Assembly (NCBI GenBank): GCA_022702545.1
Contig: JAHRBC010000001.1
Span: 7,688,001 to 7,752,000 of the forward strand
Direction: 5' to 3'
DNA from: Phycomyces nitens
Taxonomy: Eukaryota > Mucoromycota > Mucoromycetes > Mucorales > Phycomycetaceae
DNA length: 64,000 nucleotides
Of the stretch, positions 14,114 to 24,940 are shown piece after piece. Below the pieces are notes generated by a model. That model did not search any database, was not told where the DNA came from, and saw only the letters and a program-made list of their open reading frames with translations. The first letter of the stretch is position 1. Each line of letters opens with the position of its first letter. The position numbers and the translations under genes were made by a program.

Positions 14114-14690
14114 ACTATCAATATTATAATAAAAATATGTGAGACATATTACTTTTAAATCCCTATATTCTAGTTCTCCAGTTTTTAATGATTGTTTTCT
14201 ATGGATACTTGGGGGAGCTCAACATTTGTTTTTTGGCATAGTAAACAAGAGGCTGATCTTGAAGATATTGACACAATTAAAACACCTGTATTTTGTGGTT
14301 TTTGTTTTATGATTCACAAAGGCTACAAGGTATAGCCTCTGGTGAATTGCTCTCAAAAGAAAATAGAACAAGTTGGTTTGTTTCCTACAAATTCTTACCA
14401 CGGCTATCTGTGGGTTATGGCTTGGCGGTAGGTATTTTGAATAGTTGAAATATTTGAATTTTGGTAGAGACCATTACCGTTAATAAAAAAAAATTCCTTT
14501 ATTATTATTATTATTATTAAATACCCATTCTTTTTTTTTAAGAAATCTAATTTATACGCTGAAATTTGACTATAATAAAAAAAAATCAAAGAAAACAATT
14601 GGATATCTTAAAAAGTAATACCCATCATCCACACAAGAACAAATCATTTTCATTTTCATTTTACAGACTCAGTACATGTGCCCTGCAACG
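14114..14690. other. Intergenic, ABC transporter 3' end to CTF18
   Basis: AT-rich spacer. It holds the ABC gene's 3' region, an (ATT)n microsatellite at about 14500-14520 and no convincing coding frame; the two minus-strand frames of about 60 codons are low-complexity. Confidence 0.55.
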
Positions 14691-14756
14691 GGCGCGTCTT
14701 TTAGGCGCGATACTAAAACCACGTAATGTAAAATAAAAAAAATCAGCGTGTCGCGA
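14691..14756 (+). promoter_or_regulatory. CTF18 promoter with clustered GGCGCG/TCGCGA motifs
   Basis: Two GGCGCG hexamers (14691-14696 and 14704-14709) and one TCGCGA (14751-14756) lie 38-103 nt before the CTF18 start, inside otherwise very AT-rich DNA. These resemble the CGCG core of E2F/MBF-type sites that drive G1/S genes. The motif match is seen directly; the regulatory role is inferred from the function of the gene. Confidence 0.4.
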
Positions 14757-14793
14757 TTAGAAAACATATTTTATCATAATTAGCATTGATCCC

Positions 14794-17700
14794 ATGCAAG
14801 ACACACGCAAACGAACACGAGACGAATTCTATGGCTCTGATGATGAAGAACTAATCCTCGAAGATTCGCAAGATGATGGCCCCGAGACAGTGGTTGGATT
14901 CGATGCTTTCTTTAAAGAAAAGAAATCTGTACAAATTGCACCACTCTTGGATACCGAGAATCCAGATCGACCTCAATTATTTAAACCTGTCAAAAAAACC
15001 GTCAGCTCAAGCATCGCATGGTCTGTTCCTGACGATGATCTGGAAATAGAAGATCTTGCCTACCCAGATTCCCCTGGAAATTCAAATCAAATATTAGATG
15101 CCATGGATATTGACGATGACGATCTGGACAACAGTTTTAGATTTGAAGACGAAATGCTTCCTGAAATACCACAAATGGACAATCTACCCAAAGAGACAAA
15201 ATATCCCATGCCCAGTCTGATCAATCCCAAACAACCTGCCCAACCAAATAAATACAGCGAGCCACCAGCTAGTGGAAGTTATGTAAAGGCCATCTGCCCA
15301 CGAACCGGCAAATCACTATATTTCCCCAAGATTGTCCAGGCCACTCTTCGTAGAAATGCAATCGAGACAATCAGGGATAGTAACGAAGTTTTAAATTTAC
15401 TGGAAAAGCCTATCTGGAAAATGAGACAAGATATCGAGAGAAATCATCAACTAAGATTACAACAATTGGAAAGGTAAATTGGAGTCTTTTTGGGATACAT
15501 GTACTGAGCTGGTTTATAGGGAAGAGAGAGAGGAAATTGCGGCAGCCTTGCAAAAGGCAAAGAAGAAGAAAAAGGCCCATGGGTTGGAGACGTATGATTT
15601 GTGGGTTGAAAAGTACAGACCAAAAGGGTTCTTGGATCTTTTGGGTGATCAGGTAAATTGGATCTATTGATATAGGCCTGAATGTCTTATTGACCAGAAA
15701 CCGGTTAGCGAGTGAACCGTGAAGTTTTGTCATGGGTCAAACAGTGGGATTTCTGTGTTTTCAATCGAATGCCCCCAGAAGAAAGTCAAAGAGACAAGGT
15801 TATCAAAAAGTACAAGACTACGTTTGGAAACTTGCCTCGCTTTGGAAATAAATATGAGAATGAAAAGGTAAATTGATTGCAGTCAATTGTGGATCAAAGG
15901 TCATATCTTAAAGTTGAAATAGCCCAAGGATTCTTTATTGCGACCAGAGAGAAAGGTAAGAAAAATAAAAGACATCATCTTGGGGGACAAGAGCGATTTA
16001 CTTTATAGTGTTTAGATTATGCTTATATCGGGTCCTCCTGGATTTGGCAAAACTACTTTGGCTCATGTTATTGCCCGGCACGCAGGGTATAACATTATTG
16101 AAATCAACGCAAGGTAGGGTTATATGATTAAACTATTTCTGTTGTCTGTTGCTTAAATGTCTCTTTAAACAATAGTGATGATCGTACTGGTGAAGTCGTA
16201 CGGTCAAAAATCAAATCAGCCTTGGAAATGCAGGCAATTATAAGAACAAAAGATGAAGCAAGTTCATCAAAAAATACCATGAAAATGCAGCAAAAGCCAA
16301 ATATGCTGATTATTGATGAAATTGATGGTGCAAGTAGTGGTGGAGGCTCAGAGGTATGTCCAACAGAAATGCTAGAGTGCTCTATTGTGGACTAACCATG
16401 ACCAGAGTTTCATTAAAGAACTTGTCAACCTTGCCACCACTAGCTTAACAAAAGATGAGAATTCAGCAACACGAAAAGGTATTCATACCATTGAGTCTAC
16501 TTTTTTTAAGCAATTTGTTAGGAAAAGGAAAACATGCCAGACCTTTACTACGTCCTATTATCTGTATTTGCAATGACCCGTAATGTATTCTGTTCAGAAA
16601 AATGAACCGTAGTTGACCTTTCCTATAGTTATGCAGCCGTCCTTCGCCCCCTTCGAGCCATTGCTCAGAATGTAGTCTTTAGAAAGATCCCTTCATTGAC
16701 CATTTCTAAGCGTCTACAGGAGATTTGTGAATACGAAGGGCTTCAGAGTGATTTGAGAACGCTTTGTATGCTTACAGACTCTACAGATGGCGATATAAGA
16801 AGTTGTTTAAACACCCTTCAGGTAATAAAATATACAAGATATAGAGTAATAGCTGTTAACTTGGTTATCTTAGTTTATTCGAGGAAAGAGTACTGTATTC
16901 TCGCGGGACATGGTAAACAAGTCAGGGCCTGGCCAGAAAGACATGGGAAAGTCTCTCTTTTCAGTATGGGAAGATTTGTTTTCTGCACCTACTGGTGCCA
17001 AGATGAGAAATAATGGCGAGACTGGTAAGGATTATCTGACCAGGATTCATCATATTAACACGCACTATTGTATAGAAAGCGATCGTTATATTGGACGTCT
17101 TGTCAGATCAGTTTCAGTAAATGGTGATTATGAAAAGATTATGCAGGGTACGTTGATTAATATTAATAATTGCTCTATTACTCAAGTACTCACCGTCTTT
17201 TATAGGCTGTTTTGAAGCTTACCCGAACATGAGATTCCACGATGTGGCACTCAAAAAGTGTGTGGAAATGAGTGAGTGGCTCGGATTCTATGATACTGTC
17301 AACTATTACGCCAATGAACAGCATGAATATGGACTTTATGGATATCTGGCATATCCAGCTGTCAACTTTCACCGCTTCTTTGCTGGATCAACAGTACAAG
17401 AACACCGTATTGAGTATCCTCGCGTAGATTATGAGGTATAAAGCCCAACATATCAATCACTGTGTGGTCTAGTGCTTAAATATCTTTTTGGCTGCAGGCG
17501 TTTGTGACCAAGAAGACATACGAGAACCTTTTCTCTGTCTTTTCGACGGGTATCAGTCCTATTCAGCGACGATTTATGAACAGGAGTAGTGCTATTATGG
17601 ACCTTATACCTCGACTTATGCGCATAATTTCTCCAGAAATAAGACCTGTAAGTTGGTATTTACGTGTGATAATATTTACTCATGTTAATGTTACTGCTAG

Positions 17701-18519
17701 GTCAATAAACAGGTTATCAGACCTGCAGAAAAGATTGTTCTTGGAAAGCTGACTGATTTGATGATTGAATTTGGCTTGACTTTTATTCAAGACAAGACAG
17801 AGGAAGGACATTTAGTGTACAAGCTTGATCCGTAAGTTGTCGAGAATGTCTGTCAGTATCCCCACTCACACAATTTCATAATAGTCCAATTGAGCAAATG
17901 ATCAATTTCGAGGCTGCTCCATCCAAAAGTGTTTTGCCAAACAAATATGCCGTTCGTCAACTAATAGCCCAAGAGGTACATTGGATAAAAGAAACCTCAC
18001 TCTATTCTCCAAGGTTGTGGCTCATTTAAAAAAAAATCACTAGGTTGAAATGGAACTCTTGAGACGCCGTACAGAGGCTGCTGATATACGTTCAGGGGGA
18101 CCCAAATTACGGAAAAACCTGAGGACAATGGATGGCAGGTAAATATACCCGAGCTGCTGGTATGAATCATATTAACATTATCAATACAAGTTCTGTTATC
18201 GAAAAGGCAGCCGAAGAAGTAGCTGAAAAGGTAAGGCTTTAGATAATAACGTAGAAAAGGCTTAAAGCAGTTTACTGACATCCTTTTTTTAACATTATAA
18301 TCAAGATTCCTACCGACTTTTTTGGCCGTCCTATTGTTCCAAAACAAAGCCAAGATGACGAGAATGGAATGCAAGGTATGGACACTCTTGTAGATTTGAT
18401 GGTCTTATTAACATGAATAAATAGTTGATGAACCCAAGGTCCCAACTGTTACCTATCGTTACCACGAGGGATTCTCTAATGCGGTTAAAAAGCCAATGAC
18501 AGTACAAATGTTCTTGTAA
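14794..18519 (+). CDS. CTF18: Ctf18, large subunit of the alternative RFC clamp loader
   Basis: Ctf18 replaces Rfc1 in an RFC-like complex that acts on PCNA and supports sister-chromatid cohesion and fork signalling. I assemble 19 exons (909 aa): 14794-15473, 15520-15652, 15709-15867, 15923-15955, 16016-16113, 16176-16353, 16406-16478, 16522-16579, 16629-16821, 16874-17024, 17076-17147, 17206-17435, 17498-17647, 17701-17831, 17885-17975, 18044-18138, 18191-18230, 18306-18375, 18425-18519. Introns are 43-75 nt. Landmarks: acidic N-terminus; '[31 protein letters not shown]'-type RFC box II (split over exons 2-3); Walker [10 protein letters not shown] near residue 340; INASDDRTG sensor region; Walker [11 protein letters not shown] near 410; [17 protein letters not shown]-terminal [14 protein letters not shown] tail, which binds Ctf8-Dcc1 in yeast. 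All junctions keep frame. Confidence 0.93.
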
Positions 18520-18708
18520 ATACCAAAAAAATAATAATAATATTGTAGTATGCTTTACCAAGATTTCATTTCAATTTTACATGGAAAAATAATAGTTAAT
18601 ACCAATAGAAACGGTTCATCAGAGATGACTAGAGTGCCAAGTACCTGGCATTCTGTAAAGATGTTTGGTTTCCATAGGCCTTTTATCTTTTTTTTTACGA
18701 AATGTATC

Positions 18709-19693
18709 TTAGTTCCTTGATAGTGCGACTATGGCTGTGCTACTTTCATCTGGTGCAACCCTGCCTGGAGGTCTGATCGAGAGACACATTTCACAAGCAA
18801 AAAACTTTTCGTGATTTTGAAAGGTACATGTAGGACAGCTCCATTCAACTGTCAAATCTATCACGACCCTCTTCTTGGCTGGATGGTCTTGAAGCTGCTT
18901 TCTATGTGATGCCCCAACTTGAGCGTGTTTGCGCTTCTCTGCGGCATTGGCTGCCATTATAGATGGTGACACATCCTGATGTTGAATGCCTCCAAGACAG
19001 ATACCTCCGACTGGTAGCATGATCCCTTGAAGACCCCTTCTTCTCTCCGCTGCTGTTGCTGCCCGACATTTCACTTGGTGGGACAAAGGGTTTTGCCCAG
19101 TTCCTACGCGGTGGCCCATGGAATAGAACCCTTGTCCGGTGTATCCCGTCCGAATAAGCTCATCTAGCTCCTGATTCAATTCCTCTAACATTTTGTAAAA
19201 CGTAGCATCGTGTGGAGCCTTAACTGTACAGAGGTTCAGCTACACTGCGCTTATCTTATCTTGATTGTTTACCAATATGAACAAGTCTACCAATTTGTTG
19301 TTGGTAAATTAATATTTTTGCGTATTTTTTTTGTTTCTTGTATACTGCTTACTCGTGCAACATAGTGCCCAATATGTCTTCATAGTCGAGAAAGATGCTA
19401 TCGTCATAATGAGGACGTAGTCGCAGGTTGATCTTGTATCCTCGGTTTACATTTGTGCCTGTATATGCTTAGTAAAAGCCTTGGTGGCCATTGTAGATTT
19501 ACCTAGTAAATTTGGGTTGGAGGGAAAGAACTCTTGGAGGTGTGTGACTTTCCAGGCTCGGTTGGTTAAGATCGGTTCTACCTTGGATGGATGAGGAATG
19601 AAAGGACATTATGAAATGTACCTGCGATGCAACTCTCTTGAGGATGTCTAATGCCTGATCCTCTTTTGGTTTCTTGAGTGCCTTGCAGATCAT
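18709..19693 (-). CDS. WSS1: Wss1-like WLM metalloprotease (DNA-protein crosslink repair)
   Basis: Wss1/Spartan-type proteases cut proteins crosslinked to DNA, often guided by SUMO. Five exons on the minus strand: 19693-19622, 19581-19503, 19458-19353, a 14-nt exon 19286-19273, and 19223-18709 (261 aa). The spliced protein has 'EFFPSNPNLLGTNVNRGYKI', then 'TMLHELVHIVKAPHD', giving the zinc site HExxHxxxxxH (H85, E86, H89, H95). H89 is encoded only in the microexon. Further on: 'GQGFYSMGHRVGTG', a SUMO-interacting-like VVIDLTV, and a RanBP2-type zinc finger C-x2-C-x10-C-x2-C near the end. The start is uncertain: the WLM domain begins almost at once, and an acceptor-like tacag at about 19720 hints at an upstream exon. 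Convergent with CTF18 (189 nt apart), divergent from the SulP gene. Confidence 0.85.
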
Positions 19694-19943
19694 TCCAAGC
19701 AACCACAAGCACGCTCCCTGTATTGTTAAACTGTTTTTTTTAGGCGGGGACCTCAGCGGACAGCAAATATAATTCAAAAATGGCGAATAATAACCCGCCC
19801 CCAAGTTTTGACCATGCCTTTGATTTGGCCTTATCTTATTTATACACATATATATATATATACTAGCTATACAAGAATATCATCTTTCGGACTCTCTGTT
19901 CTCTTTCTCTTTCTCCTATTTTTTTCATATAGCCTTCTAAAGT
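19694..19943. promoter_or_regulatory. Shared divergent promoter, WSS1 (-) and SulP transporter (+)
   Basis: Only about 250 nt separate the two predicted start codons. The gap has two GC-box-like blocks, GGCGGGG at 19743-19749 and CCCGCCCCC at 19794-19802, and a TA-rich run at about 19848-19862 that could serve as a TATA region for the plus-strand gene. Such G-rich blocks are candidate binding sites for C2H2 factors of the Mig1/Msn2 kind; that is inference. Confidence 0.45.
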
Positions 19944-22900
19944 ATGGAGAGAAGGCCTTCCAACGACCCGCGCTCCGGGCCATCGTCTCCTCGAGACATC
20001 ATATCCCCTCGACAACTCTCTCAAGAACTGCCTTCGCGCTCATACTACTCTTCTCACTTGAACTTTGATTCCGGTAAGCAAATACTGATAATAGCATGCA
20101 AATCTGACCATTTTCTCGGATATCTTAGCAGGAACAAGCCCCCAGTACTCTGCCTCCCTCGAATCAATTAGAGCACAATCTCTTGCGTTAGGAAAACTAT
20201 GCTTGGACGAAGACGAAGCACTAGAAAACATGGACCTTGTTGGTCAGCGGCAGCCTATTCCAAAAGGAAATAACAGCAATCTATCAATGCTCTTGAAGCA
20301 GCAGACAATGACACCATCCGATCTTCTGGAAGAAAGACGTCCGCTTCTCAAAATACCCTCGGAGCAGAACCACTATCCAGAGTATCAATCTATCCCGATC
20401 GGTTCAATTGCATCTCAAAATGGACATGAAGAGCATGGAAAGAGAAGAGAGAGTAGTACCAAGCCTCAGGCTGCCTGGGATAAATGTCGCTACAACCTTG
20501 CTTATGCCCTAGACTGTATGTCTACAAAGGACGGATGGGTGTATTTAATCAAGAGGCCAATCGAATGTATACCCGCCGTTATTCTGGGACTCTTACTCAA
20601 TCTTTTAGATGCGATATCCTATGGTAAGTTTATCAAATGCCGAGTAGAAATCTACTAACTCTATAGGCATGATCACTTTTCCATTAAACAACCCGATATT
20701 TGCTGCGTTTGGTCCTGATGGAATCTCCATGTTCTTTGTCAGGTAAGATTTCATATTACTACGGCTGGATTTTAGCAGTATTGACGTCTTTTCTAGCTGC
20801 ATTGTTTCTCAGCTTGTATATTCATGTGGCGGAAGTGCATTTCCCGGTGGAAATGGCAGGTAAGCACCTCTTATCATACTACAACAACAGAAAACTCAAG
20901 GAATATCTTTATAGTATGATGATTGAAGGTAACCTAACAATCCTGTCGACTCTTACTAATTATGTCTGTATCAGTCGTTCCTTTTCTTCATATCATGTAA
21001 GTATGGAAAACTTGACCTAGAAACTTGTTCTTATCTCTTGGTCTATTTTAGTGCCGAGAAGATTGTCGAAGTAGTTGGGCCAGAAAATAGTCAAAGGGTC
21101 ATCTCGACCACAGTCGTTGCATTTGCTTTGAGTAGTCTAATGACTGGTCTTGCATTCTTCTTGCTTGGTGCACTCAAATTGGGTTCCTTGATTGGATTTT
21201 TTCCTCGCCATATCCTGGTCGGTACAATTGGCGGCGTTGGTTGGTTCTTGGTGGCTACGGGTATAGAAGTATCGGGTCGCTTGGACGAAAACCTCGAATA
21301 CACTATTCCAATGTTTAAAAAGATCTTCTTTGACACTCATGTCCTTGCCCTCTGGTCATCTGCACTTGGTGCCGCCTTGCTTTTGCGTGCAATCCAACAC
21401 CGTGTCTCAAGTCCCTTGGTAGTTCCCGGCTTTTTCATGGCTCTTCCGATTGTCTTTTTTGCAATCATCTTTTTGGGTGGCTTTGATGTCAATGAGGTGC
21501 GCAAAGCAGGCTGGATCTTTCCTCTTGTGGAGAGCAATCTACCATTTTGGCACTTTTATACCTATTATGATTTCTCCGAGGTTGACTGGACAGCCGTGGC
21601 ACAAACAGTGCCTGCTATGCTTGCCTTGACTTTCTTTGGTAATACGGCCCAGTATTTACGGTGTTGGATAATTATCTCATATTGTATATATATATTGCTT
21701 GCTTTAGGTGTCCTTCATGTCCCGATCAATGTCCCTGCTCTTGGTGTCTCTACCAACCGAGATGACATTGATGTCAACCGAGAACTGGTTGCACATGGTG
21801 TATCAAATGCTCTATCAGGATTCCTGGGAACTGTACAAAGTATGTTGTTTATTTAACATCAACCGGTCTTATCTAATCTATAGATGTTAGATTATCTTGT
21901 ATACACCAATAGTCTACTGTTTATTCGCACGGGAGGAGATAGCAGATTGGCAGGCATAATGCTTGCTGCGGCCACAACAACCTTATGGATGGTCGGTCCT
22001 TGGATCGTTGGATACATTCCTGTCATGGTCGTTGGCAGCCTTATTTTCCATTTGGGATTGGATCTTCTCAAGGAGGCCTTGATTGATACATGGCATGCCG
22101 TACACTACCTTGAATACCTTACCATCTGTGCCATCATTGGCTGCATGGCTGTCTTGGGCTTCGTTGAGGGAATCCTTGTTGGAATCATCATGGCCTGTAT
22201 GTTCTTTGTGTTGCAGAATTCTCGGCGCACAGAAACAATCCGGGCCATATACACGGGCCAACTGATGCGATCTACCGTAAGACGTCTTTATCGCCAGCAG
22301 AAATTCCTTGGCGAAGTAGGCGGACAGATCCAGGTCGTCAAGATCCAAGGCTATCTTTTCTTTGGCACAATCAACCAAGTCGAGAGTGCTATCCGAGGAA
22401 TGCTTGACGAGTCTGCTTGGAAAGAGAACCCGATTCGTTTCCTGGTTCTCGATCTTCAGCTAGTACAAGGCCTTGACTTTAGTGCTGCCGAAGCATTTGT
22501 ACGAATCCGGCGACTTTTGCGCTCACGCCAGGTGTTTATGATCCTTTGCAACGTAGCACGCCAATCTGACGTTGAAAAGGCACTGGTCAAGGCCGGAATG
22601 TGGGATGATGAAAACAACATGGATGATGAGAGGGATCTGATATGCTTTGAGCACCTAAACGAAGCCCTCGAGTGGTGTGAGAATGTTCTGTTGCAATCCT
22701 ACTTTGCAAAGCGGGCACATCACCGTCTACCAGGTAAATTGTAAAGAGGTTTATATCTATAGTGTTTTATAACTTTCTTATAAAAACCATAGTACCCATG
22801 TCTACACCGCACAGTGACAGTAACATGCAGGTTGAACAAAACCCTTTGAATGCTTCTCCTCGTCACAATATGATCAAGCAAGCTGTCCAGCATGTATTCA

Positions 22901-23468
22901 AAGGTAAAAATAAAAATAAAAATGCTTGATGAGGGGCAATTGAGACAATTTGGTGGCCATAACACACTTTATTTTAGATTGGCATGGACCCCATACACAT
23001 CTCAATATGTCTCAGCCCACACTCATTCTGGTACAGGCCCTTGGTGAGCTAAGCGATGATGCCTTGCCGGTAGAATTCTTCCATAAGCTCGGCACCTACT
23101 TTGTAAAGACAACGTTTGCAAAAGGACAGGCAGTCTGGAATGAAGGAGACGTATGTGACAACCTCATGGTATTAGAACAAGGCTCTCTGCGTAGTTTGAT
23201 GACAGTCGGTCCCAACCAAGAGGTCACAGTTGAGACAATTCTGCCTGGAACTGTGGTTGGAGAACTTGGGTTCATTACCTCTAGTCAGGCCCGTACCCGT
23301 GCACTGATGGCTGATCAGGACTCCACACTCTGGACACTTACAAGACAGTCCTTTGAAACAATGCTTGGAGAGGATCCACAAATGGCCAACCAACTCATCA
23401 CCCTTACACTCTACTTCTCTTCAGATCGCCTTGATATCATGACCCGCTATGCATTCCATTTGAATTGA
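19944..23468 (+). CDS. Vsb1/YGR125W-like SulP transporter with STAS and cNMP domains
   Basis: SulP-fold membrane protein, 986 aa. Yeast Vsb1 (YGR125W), the closest architecture I know, sits in the vacuole and is needed for basic amino-acid storage; the same role here is inference. Exons: 19944-20073, 20132-20623, 20667-20742, 20797-20859, 20915-20928 (14 nt), 20975-20996 (22 nt), 21052-21638, 21708-21839, 21891-22733, 22793-22903, 22978-23468. Splicing restores SulP signatures: 'SYGMITFP', 'SCIVSQLVYSCGGSAFPGGNGS', 'GVLHVPINVPALGVST', 'ELVAHGVSNALSGFLG', 'NYLVYTNSLLF'. The STAS domain covers about residues 650-770 (IQVVKIQGYLFFG; FLVLDLQLVQGLDFSAAEAF). A cyclic-nucleotide-binding-like fold follows at about 850-970 (GTVVGELGF). 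The N-terminus is long, Ser/Pro-rich and probably cytosolic. Confidence 0.92.
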
Positions 23469-24059
23469 TGATTCACATCTGACAGCATATATCATCATCT
23501 CTTGCTTATACTCTGTTCAATCTTCTTCTTTTTAGACATGGTTCAAGAAAGGGAAAAAAACTATCAATCATTGCACTCATAAAAAATATATATATAAATA
23601 AATAAACTTGCTTATAATTACATTTTGTACAGGTTTATCTATTATACTCTATCAAATGTTTTTTTTTTATAAAATGACTTGGATATAATAGTATTGATGT
23701 AATAATTAAGCCACAAACCAACCAAATTCATAAATAAAAATTTATAAAAAAATAAAAATAAAGTAAAAGGTGGATTTTCCTGTATTTATATTCAATCAAT
23801 GATATACAGGTTGCTAAAGATATATTGGGCAACATCAGGATGTTGTCACTACAAGTCTGTGATGAAGCTTGTGGCTGAATGTTGTTTATTTTGTGTATTT
23901 GTGTGTGCTTACAATATATGATGATGATCCATAAATTAATGTTTGAAACAAGAATGGACTCGGTTTTGTCCAACAAGGCAATAAACATTCACTAGCATAT
24001 TGCATATTTGACATAATTAGTGATGCTTTTTTATTATTGTTATTATTATTCAAATTATC
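23469..24059. other. AT-rich intergenic, transporter 3' end
   Basis: Holds the 3' region of the transporter gene and AT-rich simple sequence (TA and AAT runs). No coding frame or RNA gene seen. Confidence 0.5.
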
Positions 24060-24940
24060 CACAGACCCCCAGCAAGGTAGAAATTGAGGGGTCCTCGTTA
24101 AGAAATGACATGTTGGCCCTAGATGACCTAATAGAGCTATTCATTACAAGATCCAGACCTGTGGCCTCAAGATTGTTCTGTATTCCTCGGTGTTTCAGTT
24201 GACTATAGATGACTAGTCTGTATTATTGTGTTGTCATTTAAAACTATTGTTTATGGCCGTTACCCTGGTGATGATCATGGTGCTGACTGCTTATCACCAG
24301 GACTTCTTTACAATAAATCCGGTGAGAATGATTGGTATCAAAGGAAAATGTTTATGGTCCAAAGAGAATACAAATGTCTATTCCAATACAAAGGCCGTAT
24401 AGACCCGACCTCATTGTACTTGGGAGAATTACAAACTAGCCAAGTCCGTTCTCTTTTTTTTTCTTTGATTGAAATCGCTCGTCGCACTATCGATTTTGGA
24501 AAGTTTTACTTGATCAGAGTACATTGGAACACTCTGAGGTGTACAACTATAGCCATCGTATGTGTCCTCAAGGGTAAACTTGTGTGCTCGGGTGACGGTG
24601 CTCAGCCCTAATCTCGGCTTTGTTTCTGATGTAGACATGGTTTCCGTTTATAAAGATGTTTTTTATTGTTCAAATGTGTACCCAAGAGGGATTTCTAGAG
24701 TTAAGGTTGGTGTGGTTAAAGTATACAATCAGCCAATGTTGAATCCCAGATGCCAGTGTAAAAGCTCAAGGGACAAGATGCCCAAAAAGATGGTCACGGC
24801 AACGCCAAAAGATTTCTATTTTAGGAAGGTGTTTTGGAAAGGGCTGTGTTTCAGAATCCCCCCTGACCTGGCTGAACCTAGTATGTTCAGAATGATACGA
24901 AACCAAGTTTGCCTTGAAACTCTAGGCAGATAATTTAGGA
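24060..24940 (+). other. Composition island with broken plus-strand frames, unknown
   Basis: This 0.9-kb block is less AT-rich than its flanks and carries two overlapping plus-strand frames (24228-24611, 127 codons; 24562-24933, 123 codons) plus an open stretch before them. The translations are mixed (for example 'YKCLFQYKGRIDPTSLYLGE', 'CSNVYPRGISRVKVGVVKVY') but show no family I know. The frames do not join through a clean GT-AG intron that I could find. It may be a decayed gene or repeat-derived ORF. Confidence 0.35.

Noticed and set aside
19202..19353. WSS1 splicing directly from 19353 to an acceptor near 19240
   Set aside because: That join reads HELNLC and destroys the second zinc-binding His, or shifts frame. 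The 14-nt microexon model restores the family motif exactly.
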